DNA of 64,000 nucleotides from Catellatospora sichuanensis (GTDB lineage: Bacteria; Actinomycetota; Actinomycetes; Mycobacteriales; Micromonosporaceae), in assembly GCF_007483665.1 (NCBI RefSeq), contig NZ_VIQO01000010.1:124001-188000 (forward strand), read 5' to 3'. The position numbers and the translations under genes are program-made. The notes beneath the pieces were generated by a model. That model did not search any database. It saw only the letters and a list, made by a program, of their open reading frames with translations, and was not told where the DNA came from. Every line of letters begins with the position of its first letter. Positions within the stretch are counted from its first letter, which is position 1. Below, piece by piece: positions 8,083 to 17,046 of the stretch.

Positions 8083-9090
8083 TCACCGTGGGGGAATGGC
8101 CCGCAGTCGCGTCAGCAGGGCGTCGCGAATGGCCGGACGGTTGCCGAACACCAGCAGGAACGCCGCCTCCCGGAGCAGCCGCTGGGCATGGTCGCCACGC
8201 AGCACGGCCCGCGCTCCGGTCTGCACCGCCAGCTGCGCGGTGGCCCGCAGCACCAGGTCGGAGGCGGCCGCACGGGCGGCGGGCACCGCGTTCGCGTCAG
8301 CGGCCAGCAGCGCGACGCGGGCCGTGGCCAGTTCGGCGTCGAGCGGGCTCGGCCCGATCAGCCGGCAGCAGCGATTCACCACACCGAGCGCGAGGAAGCC
8401 GTTCAGGGCCGAGCCGCTCGCGTCCGATGACGACCATTTCCCGTACGCCTGCACGTCGGCGAGCCGGTCCGCGGGCACGAAATGGCCGTCGAAGCGCACG
8501 TCGACGGTCCGGCTCGCCTGCACCGCGACCAGCTCCAGCGGCGTGGCGGCCAGGGTCGGCGCGTCGATCGCGTCGACGAACAGGAAATGCACGTCGTCGT
8601 GCTCGTCGCGGGCGGCGGTGTACAACGTGTCGATCATGTGCCAGCCGGTCACCCACGGCACCACCCCGTCGAGCAGGTAACCGCCGTCGACGGCGCGCAC
8701 CCGCATCGGTGCGGTGGGGCTGCGCAGCCCGGCCAGCGCGATGCCGGCCCGGCGTGCCCCCTTGGCCAGGGGTTCCAGCCAGGTCGCACGGATGCCGGGA
8801 CGGTCGCTGTAGGCCGCGGCCAGCACCGGGCCGTGGTGCTGCAGCCAGACGAACGCGGTGCTCAGGCAGCCGCTCGCCAGGCTCTCCACGAGCGAGGCCG
8901 CGAACGGGAGGTCCATCCCGAAACCGCCGGCGTCCGGTGGCGCGGCGACGCCGTAGAAGCCCTCGGCGGCGAGCAGGTCCAGTTGCGACGCGGGCACCCG
9001 GTCGGCGGCGTCGACCGCGAGCGCGGCCGGGAAGAGGACCTCGTCCGCGATCTCCTGCGCGCGTGCCCGCATCCAGCTCGCCTCACCCAC
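8083..9090 (-). CDS. Acyl-CoA dehydrogenase family protein
   Basis: A flavoprotein-fold protein of 335 residues. The N-terminal helical region has the family pattern QLDLLAAEGFYGVAAPPDAGGFG (split at ~36-58). The central beta-domain stretch has GSALN and the C-terminal helices end FLLVFGNRPAIRDALL. It is shorter than typical acyl-CoA dehydrogenases (~380), mostly at the C-terminus, and I cannot identify the catalytic Glu, so its substrate and even its dehydrogenase activity are uncertain. A GTG start at 9090 follows AAGGGGG at 6 nt. It is flanked upstream by a long dyad repeat and downstream by the sigma factor. Confidence 0.85.
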   Translation of the reverse strand: MGEASWMRARAQEIADEVLFPAALAVDAADRVPASQLDLLAAEGFYGVAAPPDAGGFGMDLPFAASLVESLASGCLSTAFVWLQHHGPVLAAAYSDRPGIRATWLEPLAKGARRAGIALAGLRSPTAPMRVRAVDGGYLLDGVVPWVTGWHMIDTLYTAARDEHDDVHFLFVDAIDAPTLAATPLELVAVQASRTVDVRFDGHFVPADRLADVQAYGKWSSSDASGSALNGFLALGVVNRCCRLIGPSPLDAELATARVALLAADANAVPAARAAASDLVLRATAQLAVQTGARAVLRGDHAQRLLREAAFLLVFGNRPAIRDALLTRLRAIPPR

Positions 9091-9143
9091 GCGGCACCCC
9101 CTTCACCCGACCCAGGATCGCAGAGCGCCCACCGAACGGAACA

Positions 9144-9191
9144 GATCTTGTGCACTTTGTGCGGCCAGGGCGACACGAAGTGCACAAGATC
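9144..9191. repeat. Long GATC-bounded dyad (single copy, family F)
   Basis: GATCTTGTGCACTT (9144-9157) pairs perfectly with AAGTGCACAAGATC (9178-9191). The stem extends four more pairs inward with one G-T wobble, giving an 18-bp stem around a 12-nt loop. It lies between two minus-strand genes and could terminate the membrane-protein gene. There is no T tract on the minus-strand side. Confidence 0.7.
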
Positions 9192-9228
9192 CGGGAGGGA
9201 TCGTGGCGGGCGAGCGATTGCCGGGGAT

Positions 9229-10359
9229 TCAGGGGGTGCGGGGTCGGATCTCGTCGTCCGGGTCCGGGTCGATGAGCAGGCCGCCCTGCACCCCGATGAA
9301 GTGGTAGCTGACCTGGCGCAGCGGCCACAGCACCCAGGGGCGCTCGTCCGCGGCGATCGTGCGGCCGTCGGCGTGCCCGCCCGCGCCCACCAGCACCCAG
9401 GTGTAGGTGGTGGACAGCACGGTGATCGCACTGCCGGTGACACCGACCGGGGTGAGCCCGCGGGGCAGGCCGGCGCGCACCTCGTCGGCGGTCTCGGCGT
9501 CGGCGTACAGCACGGCCCGGAAGGTGGCGACCGCGTCGCTGTCGTCGGTGGTGAACGTCGCGCGCACGGTCAGGTAGCAGTTGCGCCGGTTGAGCAGCGC
9601 GTCGTCGGGCAGCACCCCGTCGCAGCCGCGTATCTCGTCGGCGGCGGTGCGGACGAGGCGGTCGCCGTTCATGGTCAGCTCGGCGGGGAAGATCTCGGTG
9701 GCGCGTACCCAGGTCGGGTCGCTCTTGGCGATGGCGACCGGCAGCGCGCTGATCATCAGCGCCATCGCGGCGTACAGCGCGATGGTGTTGTAGCGGCGCT
9801 CGACGACCGGGACCGCCTTCGCGACGAACACCATGATCAGCAGGAACAGCAGGATCGCCCCGGCCCCGCCGAGCCCCCACAGGATGCCGTCGGCGAACGC
9901 GTCGCTACCCGGGCCCTTGAGCAGGTCGGACATGTCGCGCCCGCGGCCGGGGATGAAGCTGAGGGCGACCAGGTCGATCACGCCGGTCGCCACGCCGAGA
10001 GCGATCCGGCCCGGCTTGCCGAGTCTGGTCCAGAACAGGCTGACCGAGACCATCGCAGCCGCCGGGGCGGCGATCACCAGCCAGCCTGCCGTCGTCATCC
10101 CGGCCGCGGAGCAGGCCGACACCTGGCAGGCGACGGCCAGCACCGCCCCGCGGACGTACCCGCCGAGCACGAGGTAGGTGACGAACAGCGCGACCAAGCC
10201 GAGGACCGCCAGCAGGCTCCACAGCCGTCCGGACCGCGACCCAGCGGTTTTGCCACCGGACGGGGCAGGGCCGGCGGCCTTTCCGGCGATCATGGGACGG
10301 CGACGGCTCGCCTTGCCGACATGCTGGACCGGGCCGGAGTCGGAGGAGGGGCTGCTCAT
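9229..10359 (-). CDS. Multipass membrane protein of unknown function
   Basis: I do not recognise the family. The 376 residues start with a ~45-residue basic, Ser/Gly-rich cytoplasmic tail. About five hydrophobic segments follow between ~47 and ~200 (LLAVLGLVALFVTYLVLGGYV, GWLVIAAPAAAMVSVSLFW, IALGVATGVIDLVALSF, AILLFLLIMVFVAKAV, IALYAAMALMISALPVAI). The C-terminal ~170 residues form a soluble, probably extracytoplasmic domain with two Cys (in EIRGCDG and NRRNCYL) that could form a disulfide. The ATG at 10359 is preceded by TAGGGT 8 nt upstream, so the message may be leaderless. Confidence 0.75.
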   Translation of the reverse strand: MSSPSSDSGPVQHVGKASRRRPMIAGKAAGPAPSGGKTAGSRSGRLWSLLAVLGLVALFVTYLVLGGYVRGAVLAVACQVSACSAAGMTTAGWLVIAAPAAAMVSVSLFWTRLGKPGRIALGVATGVIDLVALSFIPGRGRDMSDLLKGPGSDAFADGILWGLGGAGAILLFLLIMVFVAKAVPVVERRYNTIALYAAMALMISALPVAIAKSDPTWVRATEIFPAELTMNGDRLVRTAADEIRGCDGVLPDDALLNRRNCYLTVRATFTTDDSDAVATFRAVLYADAETADEVRAGLPRGLTPVGVTGSAITVLSTTYTWVLVGAGGHADGRTIAADERPWVLWPLRQVSYHFIGVQGGLLIDPDPDDEIRPRTP

Positions 10360-10411
10360 GGTCGGCCACCCTAGCGAACCCGCGCACCCAGCTCAGCGAC
10401 CGGGAATGTCG

Positions 10412-10456
10412 GGAAGGGCACCTTCACAACGCATGGCGATGTGCAGGTGCCCTTCC
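10412..10456. terminator. Hairpin terminator, AAGGGCACCTT family (E1)
   Basis: GGAAGGGCACCT (10412-10423) and AGGTGCCCTTCC (10445-10456) form a 12-bp perfect stem downstream of the truncated aldehyde dehydrogenase gene. The same stem sequence recurs at 18900-18943. Hairpins of this sequence are frequent in Micromonosporaceae intergenic regions (recalled, not searched). Confidence 0.7.
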
Positions 10457-10487
10457 TCCCAAACGATGTGCGGGGGCGCTTCTTTCG

Positions 10488-11384
10488 TCAGATGCCCTTG
10501 GGGTGCCAGACCGTCTTGGTTTCGAGGTAGGCGGTCATGGGGGCGAGGCCGGGGTCGGCGGACCAGTCGACGGCGGCCGGGCGGCGTACCCGCTTGAGGG
10601 TCTCCGCGGCGGCCTGCTCCAGCTCCAGGGCCAGCTTGGCGTCGGCCAGGCCGGTCAGGTCCAGGCCGTTGACGTCGCTGTGCGAGGCCAGCCAGGGGGC
10701 CATCTCGGCAGCGGAGCCGGTGAGGATGTTGACCACGCCGCCGGGCACGTCGGAGGTGGCCAGCACCTCGGCCAGGGTGATCGCGACGCGCGGGGCGTCG
10801 GTGATCACGACGACCGTGTTGCCGGTGGCCATCGCCGGGGCGATGACGCTGACCAGGCCGAGCAGGGTCGGCGCGGACGGCGCGACCACCGCGACGACGC
10901 CGCTTGGCTCGGGCGACGAGATGTTGAAGTACGGCCCGGCGACCGGGTTCGCCCCGCCGACGACCTGCGCGAGCTTGTCGGTCCAGCCGGCGTACCAGAC
11001 CAGGCGGTCGACCGCCTCGTCCACCTCGGACGCGGGCACCTCCAGCGCGGCGAATTCGTCGCGGCGGCCCTCGAGCATCTCCGCGACCCGGTAGATGACC
11101 TGGCCCTTGTTGTATGCCGTCGCGCCGGACCACTTGCCGAACGCAGCCCGCGCGGCTAGCACGGCGTCACGGGCGTCCTTGCGGGAAGCCTGGGCGGCGT
11201 TGGCCACGAACTGCCCCTTGCTGTCGGCGACGACGTAGGTGCGGCCCGACTCGCTGCGCGGGAACGCACCACCGATGTAGAGCTTGTACGTCTTGCGTAC
11301 GGCCAGCCGCGGCAGGACGGCGCCCGCGGTGACCCGGGTGGCGGAGGCGACGGAGTCCGCGGACTCCTTCTTCTTAGCCGGCAA
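10488..11384 (-). CDS. Truncated aldehyde dehydrogenase-like protein, probable pseudoenzyme
   Basis: 298 residues, against ~480 for the family. The start is a TTG at 11384 that overlaps the stop of the upstream aldehyde dehydrogenase by 11 nt and has GGAGG 8 nt before it; codons after it run PAKKKESADS. Homology to aldehyde dehydrogenases is clear (YKLYIGGAF, FVANAAQASRKDARDAV, GNTVVVITDAPRVAITLAEV), but the chain ends before the position of the catalytic Cys. The usual NAD-contact motif PWNFP is APSAPT, and the KPAE lysine is replaced (VITD). No frameshift is evident and codon use is normal, so it looks like a maintained non-catalytic partner of the full-length enzyme. It is third in a deoC operon. 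Confidence 0.85.
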   Translation of the reverse strand: MPAKKKESADSVASATRVTAGAVLPRLAVRKTYKLYIGGAFPRSESGRTYVVADSKGQFVANAAQASRKDARDAVLAARAAFGKWSGATAYNKGQVIYRVAEMLEGRRDEFAALEVPASEVDEAVDRLVWYAGWTDKLAQVVGGANPVAGPYFNISSPEPSGVVAVVAPSAPTLLGLVSVIAPAMATGNTVVVITDAPRVAITLAEVLATSDVPGGVVNILTGSAAEMAPWLASHSDVNGLDLTGLADAKLALELEQAAAETLKRVRRPAAVDWSADPGLAPMTAYLETKTVWHPKGI

Positions 11385-12804
11385 GGTAGGCCTCCAGCCC
11401 GTGGCGGCCGCCCTCGCGGCCGTATCCCGATTCCTTGTAACCACCGAACGGCGAGGCCGGGTCGAACTTGTTGAACGTGTTCGCCCAGACGACACCGGCC
11501 CGCAGCTGGTCGGCGATGGCGAGGATGCGGGAGCCCTTCTCGCTCCACACCCCGGCCGACAGCCCGTACGGCGTGTTGTTGGCCTTCTCGACCGCCTCGC
11601 CGGGGGTGCGGAAGGTCAGCACCGACAGCACCGGCCCGAAGATCTCCTCGCGGGCGATGCGGTGCGCCTGGGACACGCCGGTGAAGATGGTCGGCGCGAA
11701 CCAGAAGCCGCGGTCGGGCAGCTCGCACGCGGGCGACCAGCGCTCGGCGCCCTCGGCGGAGCCGATCTCGGCCAGCGCCTTGATCCGGGACAGCTGCTCG
11801 GCGGAGTTGATCGCGCCGACGTCGGTGTTCTTGTCCAGCGGGTCGCCGACGCGCAGGGTGGCCATGCGCCGCTTGAGCGACTCCAGGAGCTGGTCGGCGA
11901 CGGACTCCTGGACCAGCAGCCGGGAGCCCGCGCAGCAGACGTGGCCCTGGTTGAAGAAGATGCCGGTGACGATGCCCTCGACGGCCTGGTCGATCGCGGC
12001 GTCGTCGAAGACGATGTTCGCCGCCTTGCCGCCCAGCTCCAGGGTGACCTTCTTGTTCGTGCCGGCCACCGCGCGGGCGATGATCCGGCCCACCTCGGTC
12101 GAGCCGGTGAAGGCGACCTTGTCCACGTCGGGGTGGTTCACCACGGCCGCGCCGGTCTCGCCCGCGCCGGTGACGATGTTGACCACACCCGGCGGCAGCT
12201 CGGCCTGCTGGCAGATCTCCGCGAACAGCAGCGCGGTCAGCGGGGTCGTCTCGGCGGGCTTGAGCACCACCGTGTTGCCCGCGGCCAGCGCCGGGGCGAT
12301 CTTCCACGCGAGCATGAGCAGCGGGAAGTTCCACGGGATGACCTGCCCGGCCACGCCCAGCGGGCGCGGGTCCGCGCCGAAGCCCGCGTACGGCAGCTTG
12401 TCGGCCCAGCCCGCGTAGTAGAAGAAGTGTGCCGCGGCCAGCGGCACGTCCACGTCGCGGGACTCCTTGATCGGCTTGCCGTTGTTCAGCGACTCCAGTA
12501 CGGCCAGCTCACGGCTGCGCTCGGCGATGAGGCGCGCGATCCGGAACAGGTACTTGGCCCGCTCCCGGCCCGGCATCACGCCCCACACGTCGGTGTAGGC
12601 ACGGCGGGCGGCCTTGACGGCCCGGTCCACGTCGGCGGTGGAGGCCTCGGCGATCTCGGCCAGCACCTCCTCGGAGGCGGGGGAGATGGTCTTGAAGCTG
12701 CCCGCGCCGTCGACGAACTCGCCGTTGATGAACAGCCCGTACGAAGGCTGCAGCTTCACGATCGAGCGCGACTCCGGCGCCGGCGCATACTCAAAAGCGC
12801 TCAT
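11374..12804 (-). CDS. Aldehyde dehydrogenase (NAD-dependent), deoC operon
   Basis: A full-length 476-residue enzyme oxidising an aldehyde to the acid. Family motifs are intact: PWNFP (158-162), KPAE (182-185), FTGSTEVG (232-239), ELGGK with general-base Glu256, and the nucleophile region NQGHVCCAGSR with Cys290 at the catalytic position. It starts 2 nt after the deoC stop codon. Next to deoC the likely substrate is acetaldehyde or a related product of deoxyribose-5-phosphate cleavage (inference from context). It overlaps the downstream truncated paralogue, which suggests coupled translation and possibly a hetero-oligomer. Confidence 0.92.
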   Translation of the reverse strand: MSAFEYAPAPESRSIVKLQPSYGLFINGEFVDGAGSFKTISPASEEVLAEIAEASTADVDRAVKAARRAYTDVWGVMPGRERAKYLFRIARLIAERSRELAVLESLNNGKPIKESRDVDVPLAAAHFFYYAGWADKLPYAGFGADPRPLGVAGQVIPWNFPLLMLAWKIAPALAAGNTVVLKPAETTPLTALLFAEICQQAELPPGVVNIVTGAGETGAAVVNHPDVDKVAFTGSTEVGRIIARAVAGTNKKVTLELGGKAANIVFDDAAIDQAVEGIVTGIFFNQGHVCCAGSRLLVQESVADQLLESLKRRMATLRVGDPLDKNTDVGAINSAEQLSRIKALAEIGSAEGAERWSPACELPDRGFWFAPTIFTGVSQAHRIAREEIFGPVLSVLTFRTPGEAVEKANNTPYGLSAGVWSEKGSRILAIADQLRAGVVWANTFNKFDPASPFGGYKESGYGREGGRHGLEAYLAG

Positions 12805-12806
12805 GA

Positions 12807-13754
12807 TTAGTCCAGGGTGAAGTAGTCGGGGCCGCTGTAGTGGCCGGTGGCGAGCTTGGTGCGCTGCATCAGCAGGTCGTTGAGCAGCGTGGACGCGCCG
12901 AACCGGAACCAGTCGGGGTCGAGCCAGCCGTCGCCGGCGATCTCGTTGACCATGACCAGGTACTTGATGGCGTCCTTGGTGGTGCGGATGCCGCCCGCGG
13001 GCTTCACGCCGACCTTGCGGCCGGTGGTGTCGAGGAAGTCCCGCACCGCCTCCAGCATGATCAGCGTGACGGGCAGGGTGGCCGCGGGGGCGACCTTGCC
13101 GGTGGAGGTCTTGATGAAGTCGCCGCCGGCCAGCATGGCCAGCCAGGACGCGCGCCGCACGTTGTCGTAGGTGACCAGCTCGCCGGTCTCCAGGATGACC
13201 TTCAGGTGGGCGCTGCCGCAGGCTTCCTTGATCGCCACGATCTCCTCGAACACCTCGAGGTACCGGCCGGACAGGAAAGCGCCCCGGCTGATCACCATGT
13301 CGATCTCGTCGGCCCCGGCCGCGACCGCGGCCCGGGTGTCGTCCAGCTTCACCTTCAGCGGCGCCTGCCCCGACGGGAAGGCGGTGGCGACGCTGGCCAG
13401 GTGGATGCCAGAGCCGCGCAGCGCCTCGTGGGCGGTCGGCACCATCGACGGGTAGACGCAGATCGCGGCCACGGGCGGGCAGCTCGGGTCACCCGGGTCG
13501 GGCTGCCGGGCCTTCGCGCACAGCGCCCGGACCTTGCCCGGGGTGTCGGCACCCTCCAGCGTGGTCAGGTCCACCATCCGGATGGCGAGGTCGATCGCCC
13601 ATGCCTTCGCGGTCGTTTTGATCGAGCGGGTGCCCAGGCCCGCGGCGCGCGCATCCGCGCCGACCCGGTCGACGCCGGGCAGGCCGTGCAGGAAGGTCCG
13701 CAGCGCCGCGTCGGAGCGCGTGACCTCGGACAACGGTGAGATGGTGGCCGTCAT
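12807..13754 (-). CDS. deoC: Deoxyribose-phosphate aldolase
   Basis: Cleaves 2-deoxyribose-5-phosphate to acetaldehyde and glyceraldehyde-3-phosphate in deoxynucleoside catabolism. It has 315 residues, the longer actinobacterial form. The Schiff-base lysine motif FIKTSTGK and the second active-site lysine in GVKPAGGIRT are both present, as are EIDMVISRGAFLSG and VILETGEL. I chose the ATG at 13754 (TATISPLSEV) because TAGACT lies 7 nt upstream, which fits a leaderless transcript; a longer frame extends to 13859 without such a signal. It leads a three-gene operon with the two aldehyde dehydrogenase homologues and is divergent from the glycosyltransferase gene. Confidence 0.94.
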   Translation of the reverse strand: MTATISPLSEVTRSDAALRTFLHGLPGVDRVGADARAAGLGTRSIKTTAKAWAIDLAIRMVDLTTLEGADTPGKVRALCAKARQPDPGDPSCPPVAAICVYPSMVPTAHEALRGSGIHLASVATAFPSGQAPLKVKLDDTRAAVAAGADEIDMVISRGAFLSGRYLEVFEEIVAIKEACGSAHLKVILETGELVTYDNVRRASWLAMLAGGDFIKTSTGKVAPAATLPVTLIMLEAVRDFLDTTGRKVGVKPAGGIRTTKDAIKYLVMVNEIAGDGWLDPDWFRFGASTLLNDLLMQRTKLATGHYSGPDYFTLD

Positions 13755-13892
13755 GCCGCGAAGTCTACGCGGTCTCATGAATATCGATCTTGTCCACGTC
13801 GTGGGATCGGGCGGATCGGTGGCCGTCGTCACTACACACATCCGACATGCCGTGTTCACGCCACATCAACGCTGGTCACCGACCGTCTTGGG

Positions 13893-15251
13893 GTGCGCAT
13901 CATGCACTTCACCGACACGTACCTGCCGCGCCGCGACGGAGTCGTCACGTCGCTGCGAACGCTGCGCGCGGCCCAGGCCGCCGCCGGGCACGACGTGCAC
14001 TGCGTCGTCCCGGCCCACGGGGACCAGGCGGACGAGCCCGGCCTGCTCCGGTTGCCGGCGCTCGCCTGCGGGGTCGCCGACCTGCGGCTGGCCCGCTGGG
14101 CGCTGTGCGCCCGGGGAACCCGCGAACAGCTGGTCGCCGACCTCGGCGCATACCGGCCCGACGTGGTCCACGTGCACACCCCCGGGCCCGCGGGCCTGCT
14201 CGGCGTGCTGCTGGCCGCCCGGCTCGGGGTGCCGCTCGTCCAGACGTACCACACCGACCTGCACGCCTACGCCGAGGCGTACCGGGTGCCCGGCTGGGCG
14301 CTGCGGCTGCTGCTGCGCCTTTATGCCGGGCGGCTCGGCGTACCCGCGGCGCTGCGGGGCGACCGCGCCGCGGTGCTCAGCGAGGGCAACCGGCTGCTGC
14401 TCGGCGACGCCCGCGCGGTGGTGGTGCCGACCCGGGCCGTGCTCGACCGGGTCGCCCTGCCGGTGCCCGTGCAGCGGATGGCGCTGGTCCCCACCGGCGT
14501 GGCCGAGCGGCCGGCGTCGCGGGCCGAGGCCGGGGCGTTCCGGGCGGGGCACGGCATCGGCCCGAAGGACCCGGTGGTGCTGTTCGTCGGCCGGGTCAAC
14601 CGGGAGAAGGGCGTCGACCTGCTGGTCCCGGCGTTCGCCCGGGTGCTGGCGGCGTCACCCCGGGCCCGGCTGGTGCTGGTCGGCGCGGTCTACGAGCGGC
14701 GCTGGCTGGCCCGGCTGCTGCGCCGTTCCGGGCCCGGCGTCGCCGACCGGGTGGTGCTGACCGGCCAGCAGCCCCCGCACGTGGTGGCCGCGGCGTACGC
14801 GGCGGCGGACGTGTTCGCCTTCCCGTCGCGCACCGACACGCAGGCCCTGGTGCTGCAGGAGGCCGCGCTGGCCGGGCTGCCCGCGGTGCTGGCCGACCCG
14901 TCGCTGCACCGCTACGGCACGCTCGACGGCAACGCGGTGCTGGCCGACCCGGACCCGGAGGCGTTCGGCGACGCGGTGCTGCGGCTGCTCACCGACCGCC
15001 GGGCCGCCCGCCGCCTCGGCGCCGCCGCACGAGCCTGCGCGGCCGGACACACCCCGCAGCGGTACGCCGAAGCGATGCACGCGGTCTACGCCGCCGCCCA
15101 CGCCCCGGAACCGCCGGCAGCGGTCACCCACGCGGCTGCCGATCGGGTGCCGGGTGAGCCGGCTCGTGCCGTGCACGTCGCGGACGCGCTGGTCGCCGCT
15201 GCGCACGCGGCCGACGAGCGGGTCCGTGTCGCGGTGCACGGGGCGGGCTGA
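13893..15251 (+). CDS. GT4-family glycosyltransferase
   Basis: A GT-B fold glycosyltransferase of 452 residues. The acceptor half opens RIMHFTDTYLPRRDGVVTS and includes VVHVHTPGPAGLLG and QTYHTDLHAYAE. The donor half has GRVNREKGVDLLVPAFARV and VLTGQQPPHVVAAAYAAADVFAFPS, and the nucleotide-sugar segment is TDTQALVLQEA in place of the more usual E(x7)E pattern. The set resembles the MgtA/PimB group of lipid mannosyltransferases of actinobacteria; the exact acceptor cannot be read from sequence. The C-terminal ~60 residues are Ala-rich and atypical. The GTG start at 13893 lacks a clear Shine-Dalgarno sequence. Confidence 0.88.
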   Translation: MRIMHFTDTYLPRRDGVVTSLRTLRAAQAAAGHDVHCVVPAHGDQADEPGLLRLPALACGVADLRLARWALCARGTREQLVADLGAYRPDVVHVHTPGPAGLLGVLLAARLGVPLVQTYHTDLHAYAEAYRVPGWALRLLLRLYAGRLGVPAALRGDRAAVLSEGNRLLLGDARAVVVPTRAVLDRVALPVPVQRMALVPTGVAERPASRAEAGAFRAGHGIGPKDPVVLFVGRVNREKGVDLLVPAFARVLAASPRARLVLVGAVYERRWLARLLRRSGPGVADRVVLTGQQPPHVVAAAYAAADVFAFPSRTDTQALVLQEAALAGLPAVLADPSLHRYGTLDGNAVLADPDPEAFGDAVLRLLTDRRAARRLGAAARACAAGHTPQRYAEAMHAVYAAAHAPEPPAAVTHAAADRVPGEPARAVHVADALVAAAHAADERVRVAVHGAG

Positions 15252-15330
15252 GGCGTCTACACCACCGGCGTCGGAGCTTTCGACGCCGGTTGGCGCGACG
15301 CGGGCGGCCACGGGCGGGTAGTTTCACGTC

Positions 15331-15963
15331 GTGGACGTACTCGTCGTTGATCACCCGTTGGCCCAGGCCCGCCTCACCGCCATGCGCGACTCCCGCACCG
15401 ACTCGAGCAGCTTTCGGGCCGCGTTGCACGAGCTCACGACCATGCTGGCGTACGAGGCCACGCGCACCTTCAAGGCCGACACGTTCCCGGTCGAGACCCC
15501 GGTCGCGACCGCGGTGGGCACCCGTCTGGCGAACCCGCCGCTGCTGGTGCCGGTGCTGCGCGCCGGGCTCGGCATGGCCGACGCCGCGCTGAGCCTGCTG
15601 CCCGAGTCCTCGATGGGCTTCGTGGGCCTGGCCCGCGACGAGCACACCTTCGAGCCGCGCGCCTACATGGAGTCCCTGCCCGGCGACCTCACCGGCAAGC
15701 CGGTGCTGGTCCTGGACCCGATGCTGGCCACCGGCGGCTCGCTCGAACACTGCTGCCGCCTGCTCGCCGACCGCGGCTGCACCGACATCGTGGTGCTCTG
15801 CGTCCTGGCCGCCCCCGCCGGCATCGAGCGCCTCCGCAATTCCGGCCTCCCCCTCCGCATCGTCACCGCCTCCATCGACGACCACCTGAACGACCAGATG
15901 TTCATCGTCCCCGGCCTCGGCGACGCCGGCGACCGCCAATTCGGCGGCATGCCCCGCTTCTGA
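15331..15963 (+). CDS. upp: Uracil phosphoribosyltransferase
   Basis: Salvage of uracil: uracil + PRPP to UMP + PPi, in the cytosol. 210 residues, the normal length. PRPP loop [12 protein letters not shown] and uracil-binding region [12 protein letters not shown] near the C-terminus are intact, as is [17 protein letters not shown] hexamer ends 6 nt before the GTG start, so it is probably leaderless. Downstream lie two inverted copies of a dyad repeat. Confidence 0.96.
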   Translation: MDVLVVDHPLAQARLTAMRDSRTDSSSFRAALHELTTMLAYEATRTFKADTFPVETPVATAVGTRLANPPLLVPVLRAGLGMADAALSLLPESSMGFVGLARDEHTFEPRAYMESLPGDLTGKPVLVLDPMLATGGSLEHCCRLLADRGCTDIVVLCVLAAPAGIERLRNSGLPLRIVTASIDDHLNDQMFIVPGLGDAGDRQFGGMPRF

Positions 15964-15983
15964 CCCCGCCCGCGCCGGTACGC

Positions 15984-16043
15984 GTTGATCATGGACTTAT
16001 GGCACGGCTCGTCGGCGTGTCGCCGCCATAAGTTCATGATCAC
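15984..16043. repeat. Dyad repeat family A, copy 1
   Basis: TGATCATGGACTTATGGC (15986-16003) pairs at 17 of 18 positions with GCCATAAGTTCATGATCA (16025-16042) around a 21-nt loop. The element lies 3' of upp and could terminate it. The loop ggctcgtcggcgtgtcg is also largely shared with copy 2, read in the opposite orientation. Confidence 0.85.
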
Positions 16044-16101
16044 CTAGGGCCGTGCGCCGACCCACGGCCCTGGTTCTGCTCGCCTGCCTGGCCGTCAGAT
16101 T

Positions 16102-16162
16102 GTTGATCATGAAGTTGTTCGCGCGACACGCCGCTGACCCGTGCCATAAGTTCATGATCAAC
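16102..16162. repeat. Dyad repeat family A, copy 2 (inverted)
   Basis: On the complementary strand this element reads GTTGATCATGAACTTATGGC..., matching copy 1 through its left arm and loop. Its other arm (GTTGATCATGAAGTTGTTC on the plus strand) has diverged, so the stem here is imperfect. It is 58 nt from copy 1 and in inverted orientation, just 3' of the methyltransferase gene. Confidence 0.8.
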
Positions 16163-16179
16163 GCGGCAAAAAGGGTGGG

Positions 16180-16920
16180 TCAGGTGGGGCGGCGGAGGAC
16201 GGCCAGGACGGATTGGCCGAAGGGTGGGCGGAGGCGGGACTCCAGGCGGCGGGTGACCGGGGTGACCAGGGAGTCGTAGACGCGCATCATCACGCCGCCC
16301 TTGGGGGACATGCCCAGCAGGCGCGCGGTGATGAAGTAGCAGATGAAGCCGAGCGAGTTGACGTACTCCATGCGCTCGACGGTCAGGCCTGCCGCCACCG
16401 CGACGTCGGTGAGGGTGCGGCGGGTGTAGCGCCGCCAGTGGCCGGTCGCCACGTCGACCTTGCTCATCGCGATCGGGAACGCGGGCACCACCAGCACCAT
16501 CGGCGCGCCGGGCTGGATGAGCCGGGCCATGCTGCGCAGCGCCGCCACGTCGTCCTCGATGTGCTCCAGGACGTTGTAGCTGACCAGGGCCGTGTGGTCG
16601 CCGTAGGAGTCGGTGGGCAGCAGCATCTCGCGGGCCTCGACCCGCGGGTCGTCGGCGAAGCGCTGCTTGAGGTCGACCAGCCGCTCCGGATCGGCCTCGG
16701 TGGCCGTGAAGCGGTCCACGTACGGCAGCCACTCCAGCAGGTAGTCGCCGAGCCCGCTGCCGATCTCGATCGGGTGCGCGCCGAGGTAGGGGGTGGCCAT
16801 GCCGGCGAACCAGGTGCGGTGGTTCACCGCCTCGGCCAGGCTCTCCAGCACCGCGGCCTGGATCTTCTGGTCCCCGGTGAGGAGGCTCGGCTCCGTGGCG
16901 TACGACGTCATCGACTGCAT
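16180..16920 (-). CDS. Class I SAM-dependent methyltransferase
   Basis: 246 residues. The SAM-binding Rossmann motif I reads PIEIGSGLGDYLLEWL, with the acidic motif II residue at TATEADPERL. The post-motif stretch is VSYNVLEHIEDDVAALRSMARLIQPGAPMVLVVP, the typical UbiE/COQ5-like Methyltransf_11/12 layout, and the motif GHWRRYTRRTL follows. Proteins of this type often act with membrane glycosyltransferases in envelope glycan synthesis. Here it is divergently paired with a polytopic membrane protein, which fits but does not prove that role. The substrate is unknown. Confidence 0.87.
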   Translation of the reverse strand: MQSMTSYATEPSLLTGDQKIQAAVLESLAEAVNHRTWFAGMATPYLGAHPIEIGSGLGDYLLEWLPYVDRFTATEADPERLVDLKQRFADDPRVEAREMLLPTDSYGDHTALVSYNVLEHIEDDVAALRSMARLIQPGAPMVLVVPAFPIAMSKVDVATGHWRRYTRRTLTDVAVAAGLTVERMEYVNSLGFICYFITARLLGMSPKGGVMMRVYDSLVTPVTRRLESRLRPPFGQSVLAVLRRPT

Positions 16921-16975
16921 CCGTCCGATAGCTGCAACGAGAATTGGTTTCCTATTTGTCCCCAGCTTTCGGGGC

Positions 16976-16991
16976 TAATCCGGACAGATTA
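16976..16991. promoter_or_regulatory. Short inverted repeat in divergent promoter region
   Basis: TAATC-cggaca-GATTA lies in the AT-richer segment between the methyltransferase start (16920) and the membrane protein start (17047). It is placed where an operator could affect both genes. Only 5-bp arms, so the call is weak. Confidence 0.25.
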
Positions 16992-17046
16992 CCTAAATGC
17001 CGTACATTCGACGCTCGTGAAGACCGAAATTCAGGAGTGGCACCGG

